Of a stretch of 35,244 nucleotides of DNA, positions 7,706 to 15,488 are shown one piece after another. Under the pieces are notes generated by a model. That model was given only the letters and a program-made list of their open reading frames with translations. It searched no databases and had not been told where the DNA came from. The stretch covers positions 1-35,244 of the forward strand of contig VGFD01000005.1 of NCBI GenBank assembly GCA_016868975.1, read 5' to 3'. The position numbers and the translations under genes were made by a program. This stretch comes from Armatimonadota bacterium (GTDB lineage: Bacteria; Vulcanimicrobiota; Xenobia; RGZZ01). Every line of letters begins with the position of its first letter. Position 1 is the first letter of the stretch.

Positions 7706-10700
7706 ATGTCCTGGGTGAGCCTAACCTCGCCTCTCGGAGTGAAGCCGCAGCCGGTGCCCCGTGCGGCGCTAACCTCCGCGCCTCAAGCGATCGCCTCGCG
7801 GGACGCGGTTTCCCTGTCGGCGGCCGCGCTGGCCACGGCGCCGCTTTCCCTGCCGGCCGGAGCGCCGCCCGCGGTGCCCGCCGCGGGAGCCGTTCCCGCC
7901 GCCACCGCGCTGCGCGTGCTCACCGACCTCGAGTCGAAGGGCTGCCGGCTCACCCGCAAGCGCCTGTTCTGGATTCCCGGCTTGATGAGCCGACGCGTGA
8001 AGGTGACGCCCGATGAGTTCCTCAAGCAGCTTAACGAAGGGTCCAACCGCCTTGAAGTGGCCGCCGGCTCCTTCAAGCCCGCGGCGGTACGCGACAGCGA
8101 GGACGTCGCCGCGCTGGACCTGCTGTATCTGGGCGGGACGCCGGGCGCCATTTCCAACGCGCCTGTCCTGGCCGCGCTGCACGCGCTGTATCTTGACGGC
8201 TACGCCTTCTCCCGCGGAAACACCGCGATTGGTCCTTACGGCGCCTGGCGCGGCCTGCGCGACGGGGATGCGAAGGGCGTGGCCCGCAAGCACGGCGAGC
8301 ACGACGTTCCGCTGGCGGCTCCCGAAGATGCCTATCGCGCCGAATTCTTCCGCCTGGGAATCGTGAACCCGGCCTTCGCGAGCGGCGCCGAGGCGCAGAC
8401 CTTGAAGGCGTTGGACGCCCGGCAGGCGGTTTTCTGGAAGAAGCCGGAGGCCGGCGCCCGCCAGGATGCCGAGGCCACCCACAAGCGCCTGTTTGGTGGA
8501 CAAACGTCGTGGATGCCCTCGAGCACGCCGAGCACCGACGTGTGGCTGGGCACGCGCGAGGCGCCGCTCATTCGCATGGATGCCGCCCGGCTGGCCGACA
8601 GCGCGTCGTGCCAGAATGAGTTCGACGCGGCCATGCTGGATTATTCGAGCCTGCTCGCCTGCGGTATCCCGAAGGCGGCAGGTCACGCCGCCTGGGAGGC
8701 CGTGAAGGCTCCGGTCGCTGGCGAGCCGTTCCGCGACCGCGTGCAAGCCATGCGCGGCATTTTTGCGGCCGAGTTCAACGAGGCCGACGACGCGATCGCA
8801 TCGTTTGAGTTTCTGCGCAAGCACATGGCGCCCGGCCAGTCGCTTTCCGACGCCGCGAAGCAGTTCGTGGAAGTGCGCGACGCGCTGGGGCGCAACGGCC
8901 AGACCGTTGCCCGCGACACTTACCTGCGCCTGCGCGACCACCTCGACAAGGCGGTGCCGGGCCCCGAGCCTGCCGCCGACCGCCGCGGCTGGTATTTGCA
9001 GTTGCTCAAGGCCACCGGCGCGCCGAAGGCTTCGGAGCTGGCGTGGAAGGCGCTTGACGGCGCGGCGCCGCGCATCGAGCGGGTGTCGGTTTTCATGGGG
9101 CTGCTGGCCCAGGAAAACAACGCCGTCGACTCGGCTATCAACGATTATCAAACCGTGGCGGCATTGCAGCGTCCCGGCGAGGGTCTCGCCGCCGCGGCCA
9201 CCGCGTTCCGCACCGTGCGCGGCTTTCTGGGCCAGTACGCGAGCGACGATGCGTGCGCCGCGTTCAAGTTCATCCGCACGAAACTTGACAGCAGCCTGCC
9301 GGGCGCGTGGACCACGGCCGAGCGGGAGGAGATGTTCACCCGGCTCCTGCAGACGGTTGGAAAATTTCAGACTGCGCAGGAAACCTGGAAATTCCTGACC
9401 GGCGAGGGCGTGTTCTCCAGCCCGAATCCCCCGACCGATTTCAAGGAGCGGCTGGACGCGCTTCTCTCGCTGTATCGTCTGGAACAGAATAATTTCGAGG
9501 CGGCGCGGGCAGATTACAATTGCGCGCTCAACGCGCGACGCCCAGGCGAGACGGTGGCCGACGTGGTCGCGGAATTCGGCGCGGTGCGCGGCCGCCTGAA
9601 GGCAAATGGCGCGGAGAATGCGCGCGAGGCGTTCGCGTTCTTGCGCGGGGATATCGACGGCACGCTGAGCGGCGCGTTCAAGCCGGAAGAAAAGCGGCGG
9701 ATGTACCTGAAGCTGCTGGGCGCGGTGGAAAATCACGGCCTGTCGGTCAAATACTGGTCGCGTCTTGAGGAGTCCGGTCCGGCCGCGGAATTTCCGCAGC
9801 GCCTGGACACCTTCCTCGAATTGTGCAGCCTCGAGCATCTGGTATTCGAGGAGGCGTGGCTGGCCATGAGCACCCTTGTGGAATTGCGCGCGCCCGGAGA
9901 GAAGCTAGACGACGCGCTGAAGTCCTTCGCCGGCGTGCGCGCGAAAGTGCAGCGGCTGGACGCGGCCGGCGCGCGGGACGCGTTCCGCTACGTCCGCACC
10001 GACCTGCACAAGACGCTGCCCGGCGCGACTGACGCCGAGCGCGAGACGATGTACGGAAAGCTTCTCGGCGCGGTCGGAGATCAGTCGGTTGCGAAAACCG
10101 AGTGGAAGCATCTGGTGGACGCAAGCGCAAAAAATCCCCAGCCGCCGATCGGTGAAGTCGTCGAGGCTTTTGCGAGAGTGTACGTTCTCGATGACAGCAT
10201 TGAGGTCGCCAATAAAGCCGTCGAGGCGATTTCTTCGGTGGCGCGCACCCAGAAGCAGCCGGTCGCCGCGCTGGTGAGCGACTATGTCGCGCTGCGCAAG
10301 CTGGTCAGCCCGTACAACGGCTTCCACGGCGTGTCGCTGTTCAAGTTCGTGCATGAGCAGGTTCCCGCGCCGCAGCGCCAGATTTACGTGCGGCTGCAAG
10401 AGGCCTGTCTTGACTTCACGGTTGCGCAGTCGCTGTGGGAAACCCTTAACGAAACTCCCACGGATCTCTTTGAGCGCACTGACGTTCTCGTCGATTGCCT
10501 GAAAAAAGAACATCGCCGCGTGGACGTGGCCCGCTTCCAGCTTGACGCGGTGCTCTCGCACCGCCACTCCGGCGAGACCATCACCGCGGCTGCCCGCGCG
10601 CTCGACAACCTGCGCAACGCGCTGCCGTTGTGGGACGGTCTTTTGGTGGCTTCCGCCTTCAAGTTCGTGCGGGAGCGCGCATCGGCCACGCAAGAGGCGA

Positions 10701-11587
10701 TGTGCGTAAATCTCCTCAAAACCACGCAGTCGCTGGAGTGGGCGACGTCCGTGTGGGATTCAGTCGAGGCCGCCGGCCCGGATACCCAGTTCGATCTCCG
10801 CATGGGCACGCTGCTCAAGCAGCCGGTCGAAAAGTGGGAAGCCATCGTGAGCCGTATGAAAAGCCTGCCCAAATCCGTCCCTAAAGGCGTGGACGCGGAT
10901 CGGGGCGTGCGGGCGCTCTTCCGCCTGGTGACGGTGGACGATTCCGGCGCGCTCAGCGCTGTGCTGGCGCGGCTGGACGCCACGCCCGGCCTGGACCGGA
11001 CGCTGGCCATCGAGTGGCTGTGCGCGATGATGGAGCAGGCCGGCTCGGTGGAAGCCTTCGAACAGGGCTGGCGCGACGTGCACCGTCCGGGTGCTTCGGG
11101 CACGGTGGCCGAGCGGCAGCTGCTGATGGCCAACCTGGTGGAAGCCACCCGGCGCTCGCCCGGCGGCTACACTTCGTCGGTGGAGATTCTGCGGCGCCTG
11201 GACCGCCTGCCGGCGGCGGAATTCATGCCGGCGGCGCAGCAGGCGGTGGCGCTGACTTCCGCGATGCAGGGGCGGGCCGCGGATGCCTCGCAGGCCCTCG
11301 TCTACATTCTCGACGCGCGCGAGCAGGGCCGCTTCAGCACCGAGACGCTGGAAGACACGGTGAACCGCTTTGCCACGCTGTACGCGACGACGAATTCCCT
11401 GGAGATGGCGCTGGCCCGCCTGGAGCAGGGGACCGCCCCGTCCAACGGCGGCATCCAGGACAAAGACGGCGACCTCATTATCGGCGGGATCCGCGTCCCG
11501 CGCGGCCAGAAAAAGCCGCCGCCGGCCCCGCCGAGCTTCATCATGAAGGCATGGGAAGAGCTTCGCAAGCGCTTCTGGATGGAGTGA
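7706..11587 (+). CDS. Large uncharacterised protein with about six degenerate ~115 aa tandem repeats
   Basis: ORF 7649..11587, likely ATG at 7706 after GGAGA (about 1293 aa). Recurrent block: F..RLD.L..L..LE...FE.A...........PGE....A...F..VR..L...GA..AF.F.R..LD..LPGA..AER..MY..LL.AVG....A...W..L. Confidence 0.9.
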   Translation: MSWVSLTSPLGVKPQPVPRAALTSAPQAIASRDAVSLSAAALATAPLSLPAGAPPAVPAAGAVPAATALRVLTDLESKGCRLTRKRLFWIPGLMSRRVKVTPDEFLKQLNEGSNRLEVAAGSFKPAAVRDSEDVAALDLLYLGGTPGAISNAPVLAALHALYLDGYAFSRGNTAIGPYGAWRGLRDGDAKGVARKHGEHDVPLAAPEDAYRAEFFRLGIVNPAFASGAEAQTLKALDARQAVFWKKPEAGARQDAEATHKRLFGGQTSWMPSSTPSTDVWLGTREAPLIRMDAARLADSASCQNEFDAAMLDYSSLLACGIPKAAGHAAWEAVKAPVAGEPFRDRVQAMRGIFAAEFNEADDAIASFEFLRKHMAPGQSLSDAAKQFVEVRDALGRNGQTVARDTYLRLRDHLDKAVPGPEPAADRRGWYLQLLKATGAPKASELAWKALDGAAPRIERVSVFMGLLAQENNAVDSAINDYQTVAALQRPGEGLAAAATAFRTVRGFLGQYASDDACAAFKFIRTKLDSSLPGAWTTAEREEMFTRLLQTVGKFQTAQETWKFLTGEGVFSSPNPPTDFKERLDALLSLYRLEQNNFEAARADYNCALNARRPGETVADVVAEFGAVRGRLKANGAENAREAFAFLRGDIDGTLSGAFKPEEKRRMYLKLLGAVENHGLSVKYWSRLEESGPAAEFPQRLDTFLELCSLEHLVFEEAWLAMSTLVELRAPGEKLDDALKSFAGVRAKVQRLDAAGARDAFRYVRTDLHKTLPGATDAERETMYGKLLGAVGDQSVAKTEWKHLVDASAKNPQPPIGEVVEAFARVYVLDDSIEVANKAVEAISSVARTQKQPVAALVSDYVALRKLVSPYNGFHGVSLFKFVHEQVPAPQRQIYVRLQEACLDFTVAQSLWETLNETPTDLFERTDVLVDCLKKEHRRVDVARFQLDAVLSHRHSGETITAAARALDNLRNALPLWDGLLVASAFKFVRERASATQEAMCVNLLKTTQSLEWATSVWDSVEAAGPDTQFDLRMGTLLKQPVEKWEAIVSRMKSLPKSVPKGVDADRGVRALFRLVTVDDSGALSAVLARLDATPGLDRTLAIEWLCAMMEQAGSVEAFEQGWRDVHRPGASGTVAERQLLMANLVEATRRSPGGYTSSVEILRRLDRLPAAEFMPAAQQAVALTSAMQGRAADASQALVYILDAREQGRFSTETLEDTVNRFATLYATTNSLEMALARLEQGTAPSNGGIQDKDGDLIIGGIRVPRGQKKPPPAPPSFIMKAWEELRKRFWME

Positions 11588-11653
11588 AGGATCCGCGGCA
11601 CCCCGAGAGTAAGTAAGCAAAGAGTTACCTATCAATGGAGGCAAACCCGGAGC

Positions 11654-11806
11654 ATGGCGGAAACGACTACCAACCAGCGCGACTTCAATGCGTTCTTGAT
11701 CATGGGGGCAGGGCTGTTCAGCACCATCCTCGGCATCGTCGTTGTCGGAGAAATCGTAAGCGCCATCTTCCACGCTTTCCAGGGGGGCGGAACACCGGCG
11801 CACTAG
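11654..11806 (+). CDS. Small single-pass membrane protein (50 aa)
   Basis: MAETTTNQRDFNAFLIMGAGLFSTILGIVVVGEIVSAIFHAFQGGGTPAH*; upstream GGAGG at 11637-11641. Below the length threshold of the ORF track. Confidence 0.6.
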   Translation: MAETTTNQRDFNAFLIMGAGLFSTILGIVVVGEIVSAIFHAFQGGGTPAH

Positions 11807-11812
11807 CCTGCG

Positions 11813-11933
11813 CTGTGGATAACTCAGCGGCCCACTCGACGAGCCCGCTTCACCGGTCCCGACAGGAGTTCTGACACGCGGACCGACTTCCACCCGGTGA
11901 CAGACTGTGGATAACATGCCAGGTTATCCACAG
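11813..11933. promoter_or_regulatory. Cluster of three perfect DnaA-box sequences
   Basis: TGTGGATAA at 11814-11822 and 11906-11914; TTATCCACA at 11924-11932. The last two form an 11 bp inverted repeat, CTGTGGATAAC-ATGCCAG-GTTATCCACAG. Confidence 0.6.
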
Positions 11934-11954
11934 CTTTTGCGTTCCGTGGAGAAC

Positions 11955-11980
11955 GAAAAAGAAGACCCCTGGGGGTCTTC
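11955..11980 (-). terminator. Intrinsic terminator of the clostripain-like gene
   Basis: Hairpin with 9 bp arms GAAGACCCC..GGGGTCTTC (11961-11980), followed on the minus strand by TTTTTC. Confidence 0.85.
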
Positions 11981-11997
11981 CTTCGGCAGGCCCAAAC

Positions 11998-13983
11998 CTA
12001 CTTGTCCCAGACCTGGTTCTTGCCGATCATCTGCTGAACCGCCAGCACCGCCGCGTCGCCCTTCGTGCCCTCGTTGAGCGCGATGGAGTCGCGGATGGCC
12101 TTGTACTGCATGAAGTACTCGTAGGCGTTCTTGATCCACGGCTTGGCGAAGCCGAAGATACCCGCGGCGTACGCAAAGGGCACCAGCTGCGGCTGGACCA
12201 GCGCGACGCACGCGGCGGCCTTGGCGGCGCCGCCGATGACGTCGAGCCCGTTGTAGATGATCGCGTCGTAGGATTTGGAATCCTTGAACTGCGCGGTGGC
12301 GGCCTTCACGCCGTTGTACATGTCGTAGAGGCCGCCGTAGGCGCCCACGTAGGCGGCCGCGGTCGCAGGCAGGAAGAGGAAGCGGCCCGGACGCCCGCTC
12401 TGCAGGACGTTGAACGACTCCCACCAGCCGATGGTGGAGGCCCACCCGGAGTACGACCGCACCGTCGGATCCAGCGAGCGCTTGAAGCCCACCAGGCCGT
12501 CGACCGTCTTCTGGCCGAGAACCTTGTTGGCCATGCCGCCGGAGAAGGAGTCCTCGGACACCGACTCCAGGAACTTCGACCAGGAGTTGTTCTGGTTGAA
12601 GGACAGCTTCTCGTAGCCGAACTTGTGGTCCCACTTGTTGTCCACCGGGAACGAGTCGGGGCGGATGAAGCCGTAGTTGTCCGGCAGGAACATGGAAATG
12701 CCGTTGGCGTTTCGGTACGGTCCACCGCGGTGCGCCTCGCCGACCATCGCGCCCTCGACTGAGTCCATCACCTTCTGCGCGGCGGTCTTGACGGCCGCGT
12801 CGGTGATGTCCTTGTCGCGCGAGATCAGCTTTGCGAAGTGGAACACGTCGCGGACGCCCTCATACGCGCGGGTGACGCCCGGCATGGCGACTTCCTGGGT
12901 GTTGGCCATCAGCTCGCGCAGGTGCGCCTTGTCTATCTTGGCCTTGAGCAGCGCCTCGCCGAGGTCGTTGATGGAATCCTTGATTGCGCCCACCTTCGAC
13001 ATGTCGACCGCCGAGATGGTGGGCGCGAAGCCCTGGGCGGACACCGCCATGGAGCCGACCATGGTGAAGGTCTGGGCGACCTCTTCGGGCGTGCGCACCA
13101 CGTCGAGGTTGCTCTTCTTCAGCTCGTACACCACGCTGGGCACCGACATGCCGGCGCCGGCCACGAGGCCCTCGCTGCCGACCACGTAGTTCACGTGATC
13201 CTTGATCTCGTGGAGCAGCTCGATCTGGGTCGAGTTGGAAGCGTCAAAGGCCAGGACGTCGACTTTCTTGCCGGTGTCTTTCTCCACGGTCGCCAGCGCG
13301 CTGGCGAGCTGCTGTGGGGACATCTGCTTGCCGCTGGTGTCGTCCTTCATGATGCCGTTCATGCCCTGGGACGGGCCGAGCATCACGACGCAGTAGTGCT
13401 CCGCGGGGTACTTGTTCATGCCCCACTTCACGAAGTCGGACAGGGTGCGGGGATTGGCCATGTCGGCCTCGCCCAGGTCCTGCTTCATCTCCGACTTGAT
13501 GCCGCGGGTGTAGGGCGGCACGAGCTGGCGGAAGATCTCGCCGATGAGCTCGCCCTGGCTCAATTCCTTGTCGGTCTCGGGGACTTCGTAGCGGCGCACG
13601 CCCGACCAGTCGCGGGTGATCATGTCCAGGGTGCCCTTCTGGCGGGCGACCTGGGCCGCGATGTTGATGTTGTCGTCGGAGCCGGCGAACTCCAGCATGC
13701 GGAGCTGGCTGGGGGCCTGCTTGGCCAGAAAGTTGTTGCCGTTGATGTAGAAGAGGAAGGTCCACTTCTTCGGCTGCGCGGGATTGGTGGCCGTTGCAGG
13801 GGTAACGGCGGTCTGCGCAGCCGGCTGCTGCGGCGCCGGCCTGGGCTTCTCCGTCCCGGCGATGTCCGCGCGGTCCACAATCGTGGGGGCGGCGTTCGAG
13901 GGCGTGGTGAGGACCACGTCTCCAGCGAGATCTTTGACCGAGCGGCCAAACTTGATGCCGGTGAGTCCTGCGACCGAATCCAT
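11998..13983 (-). CDS. Clostripain-like (peptidase C11 fold) protein, predicted catalytically inactive
   Basis: KKWTFLFYINGNNFL...MLEFAGSDDNINIAAQVARQKG...LSDFVKWGMNKYPAEHYCVVMLGPSQGMNG...VDVLAFDASNSTQIELLHEI matches the C11 scaffold. Expected His (wgHGgG) reads GPSQG and expected Cys (fDaClM) reads FDASNS. C-terminal hydrophobic segments. Alternative in-frame start at 14022. Confidence 0.75.
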   Translation of the reverse strand: MDSVAGLTGIKFGRSVKDLAGDVVLTTPSNAAPTIVDRADIAGTEKPRPAPQQPAAQTAVTPATATNPAQPKKWTFLFYINGNNFLAKQAPSQLRMLEFAGSDDNINIAAQVARQKGTLDMITRDWSGVRRYEVPETDKELSQGELIGEIFRQLVPPYTRGIKSEMKQDLGEADMANPRTLSDFVKWGMNKYPAEHYCVVMLGPSQGMNGIMKDDTSGKQMSPQQLASALATVEKDTGKKVDVLAFDASNSTQIELLHEIKDHVNYVVGSEGLVAGAGMSVPSVVYELKKSNLDVVRTPEEVAQTFTMVGSMAVSAQGFAPTISAVDMSKVGAIKDSINDLGEALLKAKIDKAHLRELMANTQEVAMPGVTRAYEGVRDVFHFAKLISRDKDITDAAVKTAAQKVMDSVEGAMVGEAHRGGPYRNANGISMFLPDNYGFIRPDSFPVDNKWDHKFGYEKLSFNQNNSWSKFLESVSEDSFSGGMANKVLGQKTVDGLVGFKRSLDPTVRSYSGWASTIGWWESFNVLQSGRPGRFLFLPATAAAYVGAYGGLYDMYNGVKAATAQFKDSKSYDAIIYNGLDVIGGAAKAAACVALVQPQLVPFAYAAGIFGFAKPWIKNAYEYFMQYKAIRDSIALNEGTKGDAAVLAVQQMIGKNQVWDK

Positions 13984-14047
13984 GAGACACACTCTCCTGG
14001 GCCGATTAGTCCCGCAGGGCATGAGACACCCTCTCGGACTTTCCACT

Positions 14048-14077
14048 AGTGTAGTGCCCGCGCGTCCGGCCAATCAA
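14048..14077 (-). promoter_or_regulatory. Candidate promoter of the clostripain-like gene
   Basis: Minus strand TTGATT (14077-14072), 18 nt spacer, TACACT (14053-14048), about 30 nt upstream of the first of two in-frame starts. Confidence 0.5.
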
Positions 14078-14113
14078 GTAGAAAACGTTGCCTACATGTT
14101 AACAGGCCACTGT

Positions 14114-14188
14114 GGGGTGCTTTAGAATGGGGTGCTTTAGAATGGGGTGCTTTAGAATGGGGTGCTTTAGAATGGGGTGCTTTAGAGT
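14114..14188 (+). repeat. 15 bp tandem repeat, 5 copies
   Basis: (GGGGTGCTTTAGAAT)x5, last copy ending AGAGT. Confidence 0.97.
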
Positions 14189-14320
14189 GCGCCGGCGTGT
14201 GGGGCCGTGAAGAAGCGATACAAGACCTCACGAACGGCGGGTCCGCCGACACCGCCGGTTTCCCAATCGTTAACATATTGGATCGCCGGGCGCCCTGTCC
14301 GAGCGGATAGAATCTGCTGC

Positions 14321-14860
14321 ATGAATGACGCTTCAAAACAGCGGATCACGCCGGCGGCGGCTTTCGGCATTGTGGTCGGCATCTGGGTTGTGCTTGCCGT
14401 GTTGATTTTCGGATTCGCGCGGGCCGGCGGTAAGAAGACTGTCCCGGGAAAGCGGCCGTCCAAGAAGGCGGTGGCCGCATCGCCCTCTCCCAGCCCGGTC
14501 GCTTCTCCGGATCCGGAAGACGCCCCCATCCCGCCAGACGATTCGCCCGCTGCGCTGGACGAGTCCCCGACGCCGGTCCCCGTCGAGACTGGCGAGCCCC
14601 CGTCCGACGCGGCGCAGCAACGGGTGTTGCTCGTCGAGGATCCGGTGTGCAAGCAGCCGGTCGATCCCGTCCGCGCACAGTTCGTGATCGAGTATGGCTC
14701 GACGTCTATCTACTTTGACACGCTCGAGTGTCTGACGCGGTTCAGAGAGAATCCCAATGCGTATGCGCCGGCCGGAACGCCGGCCGTGCGCGACCCGGTC
14801 CCGGCCCCCGTCGGCGACAGTCCGCAGCCCCTTGACGACAGTCCCTCGCCGTTGCCGTAG
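14321..14860 (+). CDS. Membrane-anchored, Pro/Asp-rich linker, YHS-domain protein
   Basis: ATG 14321: MNDASKQRITPAAAFGIVVGIWVVLAVLIFGFARAGG (TM), PSPSP..DDSPAALDESP linker, then DPVCKQPVDPVRAQFVIEYGSTSIYFDTLECLTRFRENPNAYAP (YHS-like). Confidence 0.75.
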   Translation: MNDASKQRITPAAAFGIVVGIWVVLAVLIFGFARAGGKKTVPGKRPSKKAVAASPSPSPVASPDPEDAPIPPDDSPAALDESPTPVPVETGEPPSDAAQQRVLLVEDPVCKQPVDPVRAQFVIEYGSTSIYFDTLECLTRFRENPNAYAPAGTPAVRDPVPAPVGDSPQPLDDSPSPLP

Positions 14861-14898
14861 GGCATCCCGGGCCGCGCGGGGAACATGTTCGCGAAAGG

Positions 14899-15414
14899 AT
14901 GTTTTTCGTGGACGCTCTCGATCTGGCCCGCAAGTTTCTTCAGGAGGCGGTGTTTGCGTCACGCGAGCTGCAGCACCGCGGACAATCTGGGATAGGCGCT
15001 GGTGGGATAGGCGCTGGTGGGATAGGCGCTGGCGCGCCGGCGGATACGTCAGGCTGCGGCCTGGGCCCCAAAGCCGCCGTCCCTGAGTCGTTCTCGGGCA
15101 AGCAGACGGAGCTGCTCGGGCAAATGGTGCAGGCGCTCGGCGTGACGGATCCGCCCATGGATCAAGTGGAAGCCGTGACTGCGCAGTGGATCAAGGTCCA
15201 GGACGGGCTGGACCGCAAGCGCAACCACTTTTTGAAGGATTTCCGCAACCTGCACGGATTTGATCGCAAGGCCTATGCGCCAGACGTCGAGGCGGAGTTC
15301 AAGGCGGGTCTTGAGGAGATCAACCGCGATAACAACGACCGCTTGCACAGGCAGGCGGAGGCGCTGGTGGAGTCAGTTCGACGATCTGTCGATCCGTTCA
15401 CATCCCGGATATAG
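14899..15414 (+). CDS. Hypothetical protein with N-terminal GIGAG repeat
   Basis: 171 aa ORF co-directional between the YHS and coiled-coil genes; GIGAGGIGAGGIGAG near the N-terminus, then helical region. A GTG start at 14908 is also possible. Confidence 0.7.
   Translation: MFFVDALDLARKFLQEAVFASRELQHRGQSGIGAGGIGAGGIGAGAPADTSGCGLGPKAAVPESFSGKQTELLGQMVQALGVTDPPMDQVEAVTAQWIKVQDGLDRKRNHFLKDFRNLHGFDRKAYAPDVEAEFKAGLEEINRDNNDRLHRQAEALVESVRRSVDPFTSRI
14989..15033 (+). repeat. 15 bp in-frame tandem repeat, 3 copies
   Basis: (GGGATAGGCGCTGGT)x3, last copy ending GGC; encodes the repeated GIGAG segment. Confidence 0.95.
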
Positions 15415-15488
15415 CAATTCGACCGTCGGTCCTCTAGTATTCTGGTAACGCCATTGACGCTCGCCGTCTGGAGAGGTGTCCGACTTTC

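Noticed and set aside
7769-9838. 689 aa minus-strand ORF opposite the repeat giant
   Set aside because: Arg/Ala/Gly-rich antisense translation with no recognisable motif; typical antisense artefact of high-GC coding DNA.
14114-14188. CRISPR-like array
   Set aside because: Units are directly abutting 15-mers with no spacers and there are no cas genes.
14046-14336. ORF with HSKAP repeats
   Set aside because: Arises from reading the intergenic 15 bp minisatellite; no start signal or flanking coding character.
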